The notes below the pieces were generated by a model that was given only the letters and a program-made list of their open reading frames with translations, did not search any database and had not been told where the DNA came from. 64,000 bases of DNA from Thalassomonas sp. M1454. GTDB lineage: Bacteria; Pseudomonadota; Gammaproteobacteria; Enterobacterales; Alteromonadaceae. The DNA lies in assembly GCF_007097525.1 (NCBI RefSeq), contig NZ_VKDD01000008.1, forward strand, positions 1 through 64,000, given 5' to 3'. Numbering within the stretch: position 1 is the stretch's first letter; each line of letters begins with the position of its first letter. This document shows, one piece after another, positions 1-8,884 of the stretch. A program made the position numbers and the translations under genes.

Positions 1-813
1 CAAGTTGGTGTTCCTTTCATCATCGTATTCATGAACAAATGTGACATGGTAGACGACGAAGAATTACTAGAATTAGTAGAAATGGAAGTTCGTGAACTTC
101 TTTCAGAATACGACTTCCCAGGTGATGACTTACCAGTAATTCAAGGTTCTGCTTTAGGCGCACTTCAAGGTGAAGCTAAGTGGGAAGAGAAAGTTGTTGA
201 GTTAGCTGACGCACTTGATTCTTACATTCCAGAGCCAGAGCGTGCAATCGACGGTGACTTCATTCTTCCAATCGAAGATGTTTTCTCAATCCAAGGTCGT
301 GGTACTGTTGTAACTGGTCGTGTTGAGCGTGGTATCGTACGTGTAGGTGACGAAGTTGCTATCGTAGGTATCAAAGACACAACTACTACTACTTGTACTG
401 GTGTTGAGATGTTCCGTAAGCTTCTTGACGAAGGTCGTGCTGGTGAGAACTGTGGTGTATTATTACGTGGTACTAAGCGTGAAGACGTACAACGTGGCCA
501 AGTATTATGTAAGCCTGGTTCAGTTAACCCACACACTAAATTCGAATCAGAAGTATACGTGTTAAGTAAAGATGAAGGTGGTCGTCATACGCCATTCTTC
601 AAAGGTTACCGTCCACAGTTCTACTTCCGTACAACAGATATCACAGGTGCTGTAGAGCTTCCTGAAGGTGTTGAAATGGTAATGCCTGGCGACAACCTTA
701 AGTTTGTTGTTGAGCTAATCAACCCAATCGCGATGGAAGAAGGTTTACGCTTCGCTATCCGTGAAGGTGGCCGTACAGTTGGTGCTGGTGTTGTTTCTAA
801 AATCATTGACTAA
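1..813 (+). CDS. tuf: Elongation factor Tu, 3' part
   Basis: EF-Tu is the GTPase that delivers aminoacyl-tRNA to the ribosome. The window opens in frame inside the G domain: the first codons read [10 protein letters not shown] followed by the NKCDM guanine-recognition motif, then the switch to domains II and III ([13 protein letters not shown], the [16 protein letters not shown] stretch and a C-terminal VVSKIID). About 270 codons are present; the N-terminal third with the P-loop lies upstream of the window. A terminator follows immediately and secE is not downstream, so this is more likely the tuf copy at the end of the rpsL-rpsG-fusA-tuf (str) operon than the tRNA-linked copy; that is inference. 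Truncated only by the window edge. Confidence 0.98.
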   Translation, partial: QVGVPFIIVFMNKCDMVDDEELLELVEMEVRELLSEYDFPGDDLPVIQGSALGALQGEAKWEEKVVELADALDSYIPEPERAIDGDFILPIEDVFSIQGRGTVVTGRVERGIVRVGDEVAIVGIKDTTTTTCTGVEMFRKLLDEGRAGENCGVLLRGTKREDVQRGQVLCKPGSVNPHTKFESEVYVLSKDEGGRHTPFFKGYRPQFYFRTTDITGAVELPEGVEMVMPGDNLKFVVELINPIAMEEGLRFAIREGGRTVGAGVVSKIID

Positions 814-839
814 TGATTTGGTAAACACCAAACACTAAT

Positions 840-868
840 AAAAAATGTCGCATCGCGGCCTTTTTTTA
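840..868 (+). terminator. Rho-independent terminator of tuf
   Basis: A short stem GTCGC-atc-GCGGC (one G-T pair), preceded by an A-run and followed by seven T, starts 26 bases after the tuf stop codon. Confidence 0.75.
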
Positions 869-871
869 TGC

Positions 872-1003
872 CTGTACGACCAGCTTCACGGAGTTCCGTG
901 ATGACGATTTGGATCAGAATTTATCCTAATGGATGAATTCTCCAAATTGCTTCAACTTTCTAAGTTGAAGAAAAGTTGCTTGCAACTTTCTAGAGCCGTA
1001 CAG
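872..1003. repeat. Hairpin-rich element with CTGTACG terminal inverted repeats
   Basis: CTGTACG at 872-878 is matched by CGTACAG at 997-1003. Between them lie four self-complementary units in a row: CACGGA-gt-TCCGTG (887-900), a long interrupted hairpin from ATTTGGA (907-913) to TCCAAAT (941-947) with GAATT/AATTC and ATCC/GGAT inside it, TTCAACTT-tct-AAGTTGAA (951-969) and AAAGTTGC-tt-GCAACTTT (972-989). No coding frame is visible. It looks like a small non-autonomous mobile element or a composite REP element. It fills part of the 419-base gene-free stretch after tuf. Confidence 0.6.
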
Positions 1004-1051
1004 ACAATTAATCGCCTGAAATAAAGTAAGCACGCTGTCAATTTAGGAGGT

Positions 1052-1078
1052 CCCGTCCAAAAGCATGACGGGATGACG
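1052..1078. repeat. REP-like palindrome CCCGTC/GACGGG with ATGACG tail
   Basis: CCCGTC (1052-1057) and GACGGG (1067-1072) form a hairpin that is followed directly by ATGACG. The same ATGACG tail follows palindromes at 887-906, 25357-25379 and 52054-52075, suggesting one REP-like family. The rest of the stretch up to 1232 is AT-rich and shows nothing else I can name. Confidence 0.5.
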
Positions 1079-1232
1079 AGGTGTAAGTTAAAAAACTCTG
1101 TGGGTATTCAATGATATCTCGAAAAGTACACCGTTACCGATATAGAGTATTAATATCCCCGCTAAGCTTTATCTTTTTATATCAAACCCCTATAGTTAAT
1201 TAGATTAAAAAAACAACAAAGAAGAAGGGACT

Positions 1233-4103
1233 ATGATAATTATTAAGCGTTTCGCTACTTTTCTATTGCTAATGTTTGCAGGCTTCAATGCAAATGCTAC
1301 GGCATTAATGGAGCCTACACCACTTCCTGAAGCAGAATACCCTAATATTTTATATGGGAAATATGATTCTAAAATTACCCCTCCTGATAAATTTTTAGGA
1401 TTTGAAGTAGGTGAAAAAACGGCTACTCCTGAACAAATAAATAATTTAGTAAATTTATGGGCAGAGCAAAGTAATCGGATAAATATTATTGAATATGCGC
1501 GTACCTATGAAAATAGACCGCTGCATTATTTAATTATTTCAAGCGCTGATAATGTTAAAAATATTGATAAAATTAAATCCAATGTAGAAGCATTAAGTAC
1601 CCCTGGTGACTTGTCTACTAAGCAAGTTAAAACATTAATAGATAACACTCCTGCAACTGCTTGGATGGCATATTCTATTCATGGTAATGAATCTTCAGGT
1701 GCTGATTCTGCACTTGCGCTTATTTACCATTTAATTGCCAGTGAAGAAGAGCAAGTAAAAAGCTTATTATCCAATCTTGTTGTTCTAGTAGATCCTATGA
1801 TGAACCCTGATGGTAGAGCACGCTTTACTAAACAATTAGAGCAGAATAGAAGTACCTCTGCGAATTTTGATGTGCAGTCTTTATTACATTCAGGTGTTTG
1901 GCCATTTGGTCGTACTAATCATTATCATTTCGACCTAAATAGAGACTTTTACTACGCAGTTAACCCTGAATCTCGTGGACGTATTACTGCCATTAACCAA
2001 TGGTTTCCTTTATTAATGATTGATGGCCATGAAATGGGGGCACTTGATACATTCTTATTTGGTCCTCCAAGAGAGCCAATTAATGAACACATAGCTCCTA
2101 GTATTAATCAATGGAGTAAAGTTTTTGCCAAAGAACAAGCCGCAGCGTTTGATAAGAAAGCTTGGCCTTATTACACTGGTGAGTGGTTTGAAAATTTATA
2201 TCCTGGTTACTCTAATTACTCAGAATATAAGGGTTCAATTCATATTCTTTATGAACAAGCTCGTACCGCTGAGGATGGAGTTAGGTTAGAGAACGGACAG
2301 ATCCGAAGTTACAAAAAATCTGTTCATCATCAATTCTATAGTTCGATGACTAATCTCGAAACTCTAAGTAATCATAAAGAGAAAATATTTTCCGATTTTG
2401 TTAATAATCGCAAGGCTCATGTGGCTAAGTCGGGTATTTATGCCAACAAAAGTTTTATCATTTTGCCAACAAAAAATAAATCGCGCCTAAATAAATTTTT
2501 AGATTTACTCGATTTACAGGGTATTGAATATTATGCGATAGAGCGAAATACTAAAGTACATAACGCTAAGAATCAGCTAGGTCAAAAATTGAGCTTAACA
2601 GAGCTCCCTGCTGGTTCAATTGTTATTCCAAATCGTCAATATGATGCCCCACTTATTGCCGCTATTTTAGAGTTTGATGCAAAAATTAAAGACCAAGTAC
2701 TACTTGAAGAACGTCAAAAAACATTACGTGATGGCAGCTCGGTTATGTACGATGCAACAGCTTGGAATTTAACTATGCTTTATGGGCTTGAAGCATTGGA
2801 AGTTGGTCATCATTTTGATAGTGGTCTAAAACCATACCTACGTGAAGATTCTAGTGTTGCAAGTACAGACAATGCAATTGCCTACCTCGTTGATGGAGCT
2901 AATGATGGTTCCGTCGGGTTTGCGGCTAGATTGTTAGAGCAAGGAGTGAATGTACGAGCGTTAGATAGAGAAGCACTGTTTAATGATCTGAGTTTTAGTC
3001 GAGGCTCAATTGCGGTTACTCAACATGATAATAAGCACATTAAGAATCTTGTAGATGTTGTTACACAAGCTGCTGCTGACAAGAAAGTATCAGTACAAGC
3101 GATAAATCAAGGTTTAGGTGATGAAGATTTACCTGATATTGGTGGTGAACATTTTAAGTTGTTAAAGCGTCCACAAATAGCATTATTAACGCAAACAGGG
3201 ATCAGCCCGTACGATTATGGTCATATTTGGCATATGTTAGATACAGAGCTTGGTATTCGTCATTCTCATTTAAGCCAAGAACTGTTTAATTCAATGGATT
3301 TAAGATCGTATAACGTATTAATTATTCCTGGCCGTTGGTATGGAGAGTTAAGTAAAGGCAATATTGCTGCTATTGATGTTTGGGTAAAGGCTGGTGGTAC
3401 TTTGATTGTTACCAGTAATTCGATTAATCAGTTTGCTAAGGATGAAAAGTTTACAAGTACCTCGTTATTATCTGATACTTTTGATGATATCGAAGACTAT
3501 AATATTGCACTCTATAAAGAGTGGTTAGCAGAACAAACATCGATCTCTAATGAGAACTTAATCTCAAGTAATACAGTTGCAGAGTCGATTTGGTTTCCTT
3601 GGCAAAACCAAGAAGAATTGAAACCTATGGGCAAAGAGCAATTAAGCCGTTGGGATAGTTGGACGTCACAATTTATGCCTTCTGGTGCATTGGTTGCCAC
3701 TAGGACTGATCAAAAGAGTTGGCTTACCTATGGAGTGAATGAAGTGCTCCCCGTATTAACTGATAACTCACCATTGTTAATGACAAAGAGTCCTACAAGC
3801 GCAGTGGTGAGATATGGCGTTCTAGTTGATAACCCGAAAGCGAAAGAGCGCTTGATCGGTTGGTCCACTATACCGAAAGGTAAAGACTTATATCTACGCA
3901 TGAGTGGATTGGTTTGGCCGGAAGCATCTCAGCGTATCAGTAATTCGGCATACCTAACTCGTGATAAAAAAGGTAACGGGCAAGTAATTATGTTTGCTAA
4001 TTCACCTAACTTTAGAGGAGCAACTAAAGGTACGGCGCGTCTATTACTTAATGCTATTGTGTACGGTCCAGGGTTGGGCGCATATCAGCCAATTAACTTG
4101 TAA
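1233..4103 (+). CDS. Secreted M14-family zinc carboxypeptidase
   Basis: A 956-residue exported metallopeptidase. Residues 1-22 form a signal peptide (KRF, hydrophobic core, ANA). The zinc site has the M14 layout: H150 and E153 in the sequence SIHGNESSG, H266 in DGHEMG, and a catalytic-type glutamate E341 in LYEQARTAED; the spacings of 113 and 75 residues fit the carboxypeptidase A family. The C-terminal third (about residues 640-800, with VLIIPGRWYG and GGTLIVTSNS) resembles the class I glutamine-amidotransferase-like region seen in large M14 proteins of marine bacteria. It probably trims peptides outside the cytoplasm for nutrition. It stands alone between two terminators. RBS GAAGAAGGGA precedes the ATG. 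Substrate is not known. Confidence 0.88.
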   Translation: MIIIKRFATFLLLMFAGFNANATALMEPTPLPEAEYPNILYGKYDSKITPPDKFLGFEVGEKTATPEQINNLVNLWAEQSNRINIIEYARTYENRPLHYLIISSADNVKNIDKIKSNVEALSTPGDLSTKQVKTLIDNTPATAWMAYSIHGNESSGADSALALIYHLIASEEEQVKSLLSNLVVLVDPMMNPDGRARFTKQLEQNRSTSANFDVQSLLHSGVWPFGRTNHYHFDLNRDFYYAVNPESRGRITAINQWFPLLMIDGHEMGALDTFLFGPPREPINEHIAPSINQWSKVFAKEQAAAFDKKAWPYYTGEWFENLYPGYSNYSEYKGSIHILYEQARTAEDGVRLENGQIRSYKKSVHHQFYSSMTNLETLSNHKEKIFSDFVNNRKAHVAKSGIYANKSFIILPTKNKSRLNKFLDLLDLQGIEYYAIERNTKVHNAKNQLGQKLSLTELPAGSIVIPNRQYDAPLIAAILEFDAKIKDQVLLEERQKTLRDGSSVMYDATAWNLTMLYGLEALEVGHHFDSGLKPYLREDSSVASTDNAIAYLVDGANDGSVGFAARLLEQGVNVRALDREALFNDLSFSRGSIAVTQHDNKHIKNLVDVVTQAAADKKVSVQAINQGLGDEDLPDIGGEHFKLLKRPQIALLTQTGISPYDYGHIWHMLDTELGIRHSHLSQELFNSMDLRSYNVLIIPGRWYGELSKGNIAAIDVWVKAGGTLIVTSNSINQFAKDEKFTSTSLLSDTFDDIEDYNIALYKEWLAEQTSISNENLISSNTVAESIWFPWQNQEELKPMGKEQLSRWDSWTSQFMPSGALVATRTDQKSWLTYGVNEVLPVLTDNSPLLMTKSPTSAVVRYGVLVDNPKAKERLIGWSTIPKGKDLYLRMSGLVWPEASQRISNSAYLTRDKKGNGQVIMFANSPNFRGATKGTARLLLNAIVYGPGLGAYQPINL

Positions 4104-4105
4104 TC

Positions 4106-4132
4106 AGAAAAGAGCCGAAAGGCTCTTTTTTT
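4106..4132 (+). terminator. Terminator of the M14 peptidase gene
   Basis: AGAGCC-gaaa-GGCTCT with a GNRA-type tetraloop, flanked by an A-run and followed by seven or more T, starting within ten bases of the stop codon. Confidence 0.9.
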
Positions 4133-4230
4133 ATATTGGTCGTAAAATTTTAATTTTTAAAAGCAAATAATTAGTAAAAGTGATTTATATTCCTATACTT
4201 ATTAGCAAATTAAGAAAATTAAGGCATGTT

Positions 4231-5049
4231 ATGGATCACGAAAAATTAATGGCAGATATGATTGATTTAGCTCTTCTTTATGGACCCAAATTAGTTGGAG
4301 CTATATTTGTTTGGATAATAGGTGCGTGGGTTATCAAAGCCATTAATATAGGGATTAGTAGGGGATTAGATAAAGCTAAAATAGATCCAACTCTAAAACC
4401 TTTCATTAAGAGCTTAACTGGTGCTTTATTGAAAGTTTTACTGGTAATTACTGTGCTGAGCATGATCGGTATAGAAATGACCTCATTTGTTGCCATATTA
4501 GGTGCTGCTGGTTTAGCCATAGGTATGGCACTGTCTGGTACTTTACAAAATTTCGCCGGTGGCGTGATTATCCTTATCTTTAAACCTTACCGTATTGGTG
4601 ATTTTATTGAAGCTCAGGGATATACAGGTACAGTTGCTGAAATACAAATTTTTAATACAGTACTAAAAACTCCTGATAATAAAACCATTATCATTCCAAA
4701 TGGTGGCTTATCGACAGGTTCGTTAACTAACTACTCTACAGAACCACAAAGACGAGTGGATTGGACCTTTGGTATTGGATATGGTGATGACATAGATCAG
4801 GCTAAAGCACTCATGTTAGAGCTATGCAAAGCTGATGAACGAATTTTACAAGATCCTGAACCTTTTGTTGAAGTCTCTGCTCTCGCTGATAGTTCGGTAA
4901 ATTTTGCCGTAAGAGCTTGGGTAAAGTCTGAAGATTATTGGGATGTATTCTTTGCGATGAATGGCAATATTTATAAATCGTTTAACCAACAAGGAATCAA
5001 TATACCTTTCCCGCAAATGGATGTGCATTTACATAAAACTTCAGATTAA
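4231..5049 (+). CDS. mscS: Small-conductance mechanosensitive channel MscS
   Basis: Inner-membrane channel that opens under membrane tension and releases solutes during hypo-osmotic shock. The pore-lining TM3 is recognisable (GAAGLAIGMALSGTLQNFAGG), preceded by two other membrane segments and followed by the beta domain (KPYRIGDFIEAQGYTGTVAEI, IIIPNG) and the alpha/beta C-terminal domain ending FPQMDVHLH. I chose ATG at 4231 (272 residues) because AAGG lies six bases upstream and the N-terminus then lines up with E. coli MscS (286 residues); an in-frame GTG at 4180 would add 17 residues without a good RBS. Monocistronic by position. Downstream, inverted repeats at about 5056-5140 could act in mRNA ending, but no T-run is seen. 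Confidence 0.93.
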   Translation: MDHEKLMADMIDLALLYGPKLVGAIFVWIIGAWVIKAINIGISRGLDKAKIDPTLKPFIKSLTGALLKVLLVITVLSMIGIEMTSFVAILGAAGLAIGMALSGTLQNFAGGVIILIFKPYRIGDFIEAQGYTGTVAEIQIFNTVLKTPDNKTIIIPNGGLSTGSLTNYSTEPQRRVDWTFGIGYGDDIDQAKALMLELCKADERILQDPEPFVEVSALADSSVNFAVRAWVKSEDYWDVFFAMNGNIYKSFNQQGINIPFPQMDVHLHKTSD

Positions 5050-5168
5050 TAGTGTTATATCTGGTATAACGCACTGATAGCAACTTGCTTAATAAAGTTG
5101 CCAGTGCAAGGAACCTTTATTAAATATGAAGGTTCTAATCAGTTAGTTATTATTACCAAGGGTTGCAA

Positions 5169-5912
5169 GTGCGTTTTATTATTTTAATTTTATCTATATC
5201 GATATTTGGTTGTTCATCAAATGGCTCACAAGAGCCAGTAGCGCAAAATAACCCGACTCCATCTACGCAACAAAGCTCCAAGCAAAGTGAGCAAATAAAA
5301 CAAGCAGATCAAGTAGAACATTTAGAACAAGTAGAGAGCTCGTCTTACACGCAAGCAAATGAGCAATACCAAGGGTTATTAAAAAAGGTAAAAACCACTC
5401 CTAATTTTGAATACGTTAAAGCATTGAAACTTACTTATATTCATACTGAGTATTATCAACCTTTTATGGGCAAAGAAGCAGAATTAATTGCTGATATGTA
5501 TAGTAATATTGAATCTAAAAACTGGCTTGCCTGTAGTGATGTTAGTAGCAAGATACTTGCTACTAATTACATTAGCTTAGATGCTCATTACGGTGCCATG
5601 GCTTGTTCTTTTGAAAGTAATTTAGTTGAGCAGGGTAAATATCATCGCACAATTATGACCCACCTTCTGCAAGCTATGTGGCAATCTGGTGATGGCCTTT
5701 CGCCAATGAGCCCATTATTTTGCACCAGTAAATCTGAATTATATGCATTTTTAAAGTTCAGTGGCTTCACTCTTATTACGCAGTCACTATTAGAATTTGA
5801 AGATAAAACCTATGATGTTATAACGGTTAAAGATCCTGATTCAAATAAAGAATTTGAATTGTTTTTTGATATCAGCTCACAGTGGCAATATGGCTTTAAA
5901 GATATAAAATAA
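5169..5912 (+). CDS. DUF4919-type lipoprotein
   Basis: A 247-residue putative lipoprotein. The N-terminus is a short hydrophobic signal ending in a lipobox-like IFGC, followed by a glutamine-rich, low-complexity linker (about residues 20-65). The remaining globular part (from YQGLLKKVKTTPNF on, with a repeat-like region SSKILATNYISLDAHYGAMAC) resembles DUF4919, whose function is unknown. GTG at 5169 is preferred because AAGGG lies six bases upstream; a TTG two codons earlier would overlap that RBS. It is followed 32 bases later by another small lipoprotein, so the two may be co-transcribed. No biochemical role can be assigned. Confidence 0.7.
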   Translation: MRFIILILSISIFGCSSNGSQEPVAQNNPTPSTQQSSKQSEQIKQADQVEHLEQVESSSYTQANEQYQGLLKKVKTTPNFEYVKALKLTYIHTEYYQPFMGKEAELIADMYSNIESKNWLACSDVSSKILATNYISLDAHYGAMACSFESNLVEQGKYHRTIMTHLLQAMWQSGDGLSPMSPLFCTSKSELYAFLKFSGFTLITQSLLEFEDKTYDVITVKDPDSNKEFELFFDISSQWQYGFKDIK

Positions 5913-5944
5913 AGTGATTAAAAGAGAATAACTAAAGAGGTAAT

Positions 5945-6352
5945 ATGAAAAGTATAATTAAGTTTGCAGTTTGTTGCGCAATGGCTGTACCGCTATTTGC
6001 ATGTGCAAATAAAGAGTCTAATGTAAATGGTAAAACAGCAACAAATGATCAGGTTATGAATACAGTCGATACAGAAAATATGAATCAAGACCAAAGCATC
6101 AATCAATGGTATACAGGAACACTTAAATTTTACAATTTAGAAGGTGGATTTTTTGGTTTGACTACCGAAGATGGTCAGCAATTTTTACCATTAAATTTAC
6201 CTAATGAATATAAAAAAAATGGAGCTGTTATTAAAGTGTTCGGTCATATTGATAATGACGTTATGACTATTCAGATGTGGGGACGCCCATTCAAGGTTAT
6301 TTCTGCTGAATTAGTTAGTGAAGGTAAGCCGATCTCTTCCGATCAAACTTAA
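5945..6352 (+). CDS. Small hypothetical lipoprotein
   Basis: 135 residues. Residues 1-20 are a lipoprotein signal (KSIIKF, hydrophobic stretch, LFAC lipobox with C20). A polar linker follows and then a compact beta-rich domain of about 75 residues (WYTGTLKFYNLEGGFFGLTTEDGQ and IKVFGHIDNDVMTIQMWGRPFKV), which looks like a small OB-fold-like barrel; this is inference from the strand pattern. RBS AGAGG is well placed. It probably forms a two-gene unit with the DUF4919 lipoprotein upstream. I do not recognise a named family. Confidence 0.65.
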   Translation: MKSIIKFAVCCAMAVPLFACANKESNVNGKTATNDQVMNTVDTENMNQDQSINQWYTGTLKFYNLEGGFFGLTTEDGQQFLPLNLPNEYKKNGAVIKVFGHIDNDVMTIQMWGRPFKVISAELVSEGKPISSDQT

Positions 6353-6386
6353 TTGATATATTTGGATAGCCTAAACATAACGTTAA

Positions 6387-6974
6387 TTAATCTATAGTGC
6401 AGTTAAAGTTCTGCATGATTAATTGTAAACTGGCATGGCCATTAATTATCACTACTTGATAAAGGCGGTCATATATACTCTCATCAAAACTATCTAGTTG
6501 CTGTTGTGTGAGTAAACCAGCTAAGACAGCGGTAGTATTGCTATGACCTACTACTAAACTGCTTCCTTGCTCATTCGCAAGCTGTATGGCAAATTGTTTA
6601 AGCTTTGTGGGGTTATAATAACTAATTTTTTTGTTGTTTTGCTTAGCCAGTGGCATTGCCGTTAAAACAGTACGTTGGTAGTTAGTACTATAGATTTTAG
6701 TGAACTCGACTGCGCCCAACTGTTTTGCAAGCGCATCAGCTCTTTGCAACCCACACTGTGTTAAGCCCGGATCTTTATTATCTGTCAGCTTTTCTGCATG
6801 ACGAACTAAGTAAATAGTATGTTTATTTACCGTATTGAGGTTAATTGAATTATCAATTGTGTTTGCTTGTGCTGGCTTTACTATTGCAACGCAAACACAT
6901 AACAGCAAAACAATACACTTAACGAAGGTAAGTAATTGCTTTGCTGATAAACTCTCGTTATAAGTTTTATGCAT
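6387..6974 (-). CDS. Exported histidine phosphatase (SixA/PGM-like)
   Basis: 195 residues with an N-terminal signal peptide (hydrophobic run about 17-37, ending AQA), so likely periplasmic. The histidine-phosphatase signature is LVRHAEK, with the phospho-accepting His in RHA(E); the second catalytic His is in VVGHSNTT. The domain is short, like SixA, rather than full phosphoglycerate mutase. Its start codon lies inside the last codons of the desaturase gene upstream (8-base overlap), implying translational coupling in a two-gene operon. Substrate is unknown; a link to lipid or envelope metabolism is only suggested by the neighbour. Confidence 0.82.
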   Translation of the reverse strand: MHKTYNESLSAKQLLTFVKCIVLLLCVCVAIVKPAQANTIDNSINLNTVNKHTIYLVRHAEKLTDNKDPGLTQCGLQRADALAKQLGAVEFTKIYSTNYQRTVLTAMPLAKQNNKKISYYNPTKLKQFAIQLANEQGSSLVVGHSNTTAVLAGLLTQQQLDSFDESIYDRLYQVVIINGHASLQLIMQNFNCTID

Positions 6975-8085
6975 ACTGCGATCTTAACGAGTTCCAATTT
7001 TTCATGTGTTGGTTTAAGTTTTCTTTAATTTCACTATAGCGTTGCTTTAATTGCATGCGCTCTACTTCTTCAGATATTTGACAACTCTTAGCCGCAATCA
7101 ATTGCTTTTTAGTTTCATAGTATAAGTTCATCTGCTCGATAAGTACTTCGTACTCATGTTGAAGCTTTGCCATTAATTCCTCTGCATTTTCTTTTACATG
7201 CACACGTTTTTGACTATTTACTAATTGCATTCTAGCTTTGGCTTTAGCTATTTTATCTTCAGGTGTCTTACGTAACTTATGAGTTAAGTTTAAATAGCTA
7301 CAGCTTTTTATTAACCATTTGGTGGGATCAAAGTGCCACCAACGGATACCGTTGCGGTAGTCGTTTTCAAAAATATGGTGGAAATTATGGTAACCCTCAC
7401 CAAAAGTAAAAAACGCCAGAATGCCGTTGTCTCTTGCCGTATTTTTTTCTGTGTAGGTTTGTTTGCCCCAAATGTGCGCAAGTGAATTAATAAAGAAAGT
7501 TGTATGGTGGCTCATTACTAGACGAAATACGCCAATTAATAAAACTGCAGAAAGGAGATCGCCATTTAATAAACCAAGGGCAATAGGGATACCCAAATTA
7601 GTGATAATAGAAAGCAGCAAATAATTCTTGTGCTGCCACATCACAATTTTATCTTTTTGTAGATCACGAACATTATCGTAATTGCTATAGGTATCTGCAT
7701 GATAATCTCGTAACATCCAACCAATATGAGAATACCAAAACCCTCTTTTTGCCGAGTAAGGATCAACATCGTTGTTATCAACGTGTTTGTGGTGCACTCG
7801 ATGATCAGAAGACCAGTGTAAAATTGAATTTTGCAGGGCAAATGCGCCGCCAATAGCAAAAATAAACTTTAATACTGGGTGAGCTTGATAGGTTTTGTGA
7901 GACCATAATCTATGGTAACCAGCAGTAATAGACATTCCGCAAAAACAAAAACAGATTAATGCTGCAATAATTTCAAAGCTGTCAAAGCCGTGAGTTAGAG
8001 CGTGGTATGGAACTGCTATAACGGCAATTGAAAAGGTGGTCAGAAAGACTAGGATATTAATCCAAAGCAAGCGCGGTTTTGTCAT
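6967..8085 (-). CDS. Acyl-CoA/acyl-lipid delta-9-type fatty acid desaturase
   Basis: A 372-residue membrane di-iron desaturase that introduces a double bond into fatty acyl chains. The three histidine boxes are clear: HRLWSH (HX4H), HRVHHKH (HX2HH) and HNFHH. Four or so membrane segments flank them in the usual order. The last 90 residues are a charged, probably coiled-coil extension (AKARMQLVNSQKRV to NQHMKNWNSLRSQ) not needed for the catalytic core. It is divergent from a FabR-type TetR regulator, with a palindrome between them (8124-8141), so its expression is probably tuned to membrane unsaturation. It overlaps the downstream histidine phosphatase gene by 8 bases. Confidence 0.9.
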   Translation of the reverse strand: MTKPRLLWINILVFLTTFSIAVIAVPYHALTHGFDSFEIIAALICFCFCGMSITAGYHRLWSHKTYQAHPVLKFIFAIGGAFALQNSILHWSSDHRVHHKHVDNNDVDPYSAKRGFWYSHIGWMLRDYHADTYSNYDNVRDLQKDKIVMWQHKNYLLLSIITNLGIPIALGLLNGDLLSAVLLIGVFRLVMSHHTTFFINSLAHIWGKQTYTEKNTARDNGILAFFTFGEGYHNFHHIFENDYRNGIRWWHFDPTKWLIKSCSYLNLTHKLRKTPEDKIAKAKARMQLVNSQKRVHVKENAEELMAKLQHEYEVLIEQMNLYYETKKQLIAAKSCQISEEVERMQLKQRYSEIKENLNQHMKNWNSLRSQYA

Positions 8086-8123
8086 TTTATTCTCTTTAAT
8101 TAATAATACTACAGTATAAGTTG

Positions 8124-8141
8124 AGCTTACACGTGTACACT
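8124..8141. promoter_or_regulatory. Putative FabR operator
   Basis: The perfect 10-base palindrome TACACGTGTA (8128-8137) sits in a larger dyad AGNNTACACGTGTANNCT between the divergent desaturase and fabR genes. The form resembles FabR/DesT-type sites known from fabA, fabB and desaturase promoters. Assignment is by position and symmetry. Confidence 0.6.
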
Positions 8142-8225
8142 ATTCTATCTTTTGTTTGATAGCAGTCAATTAAAATCTTATGCTATTATGATAATAATTA
8201 GTAATCCATTGAATTATAAAGAGCA

Positions 8226-8852
8226 ATGTCAGGAATTAGAGCACAACAAAAAGAGAAAACTCGTCGGCTGCTAGTTGATGCAGCCTTAAATCAGTTAAGT
8301 GCTGAGCGCAGTTTTTCAAATCTAAGCTTACGAGAGGTAGCTAAAGAGGCCGGTTTAGCAGCAACGTCATTTTATCGCCACTTTAATGATATGGACGAAC
8401 TTGGTCTTACCCTTGTTGATGAAGCTGGTTTAACTTTAAGGCAGTTAATGAGGCAAGCACGCCAAAGAATTGAAAAGGGCGGCTCGGTAATTCAAATTTC
8501 AGTGCTTACCTTTATGGAATTTATTGAAGCAAATGGCAACGTATTTCGCTTACTTTTACGAGAGCGTTCTGGTACCTCCCCAGAGTTTAGATCTGCGGTA
8601 AATCGAGAGATCCGATACTTTACTATGGAATTATGTGATTACTTGCAAAAAGCAAATAAGCTTGACCATGAAACGAGCTACTTACAAGCTAATGCAGCTG
8701 TAATTATTGTATTTAGTGCAGGGGCTGAAGCTTTAGATGCTAATAAAGCTGAAAAAGAAGAGTTAACTAACCGCACAATAAAGCAGTTACGTTTCATCGC
8801 ACGAGGTGCTATGGATCTAAGTGCTAGAACCAAAGCTGATAAAAAGGTGTAA
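8226..8852 (+). CDS. fabR: TetR-family unsaturated fatty acid regulator FabR
   Basis: A 208-residue TetR-type repressor. The N-terminal helix-turn-helix is [21 protein letters not shown], and the rest ([19 protein letters not shown], then a helical ligand domain) matches E. coli FabR in length and sequence character. FabR senses the ratio of unsaturated to saturated acyl thioesters and represses unsaturated fatty acid genes. Two context points support the name: trmA is the neighbour, as in E. coli, and a desaturase is divergently transcribed from a shared region holding a palindrome. Its stop codon is embedded in the convergent terminator with trmA. Confidence 0.9.
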   Translation: MSGIRAQQKEKTRRLLVDAALNQLSAERSFSNLSLREVAKEAGLAATSFYRHFNDMDELGLTLVDEAGLTLRQLMRQARQRIEKGGSVIQISVLTFMEFIEANGNVFRLLLRERSGTSPEFRSAVNREIRYFTMELCDYLQKANKLDHETSYLQANAAVIIVFSAGAEALDANKAEKEELTNRTIKQLRFIARGAMDLSARTKADKKV

Positions 8853-8880
8853 GCATAATTAATGCTTACACCTACTTCTT
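8841..8880. terminator. Bidirectional terminator between fabR and trmA
   Basis: A perfect 12-bp stem AGGTGTAAGCAT (8845-8856) / ATGCTTACACCT (8862-8873) with a 5-base loop, an A-run on the left and a T-rich tail on the right. The fabR stop codon lies inside the left arm. Confidence 0.8.
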
Positions 8881-8884
8881 TTAG

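Noticed and set aside
5056-5140. Terminator after mscS
   Set aside because: Three inverted repeats are visible but none has a T-run.
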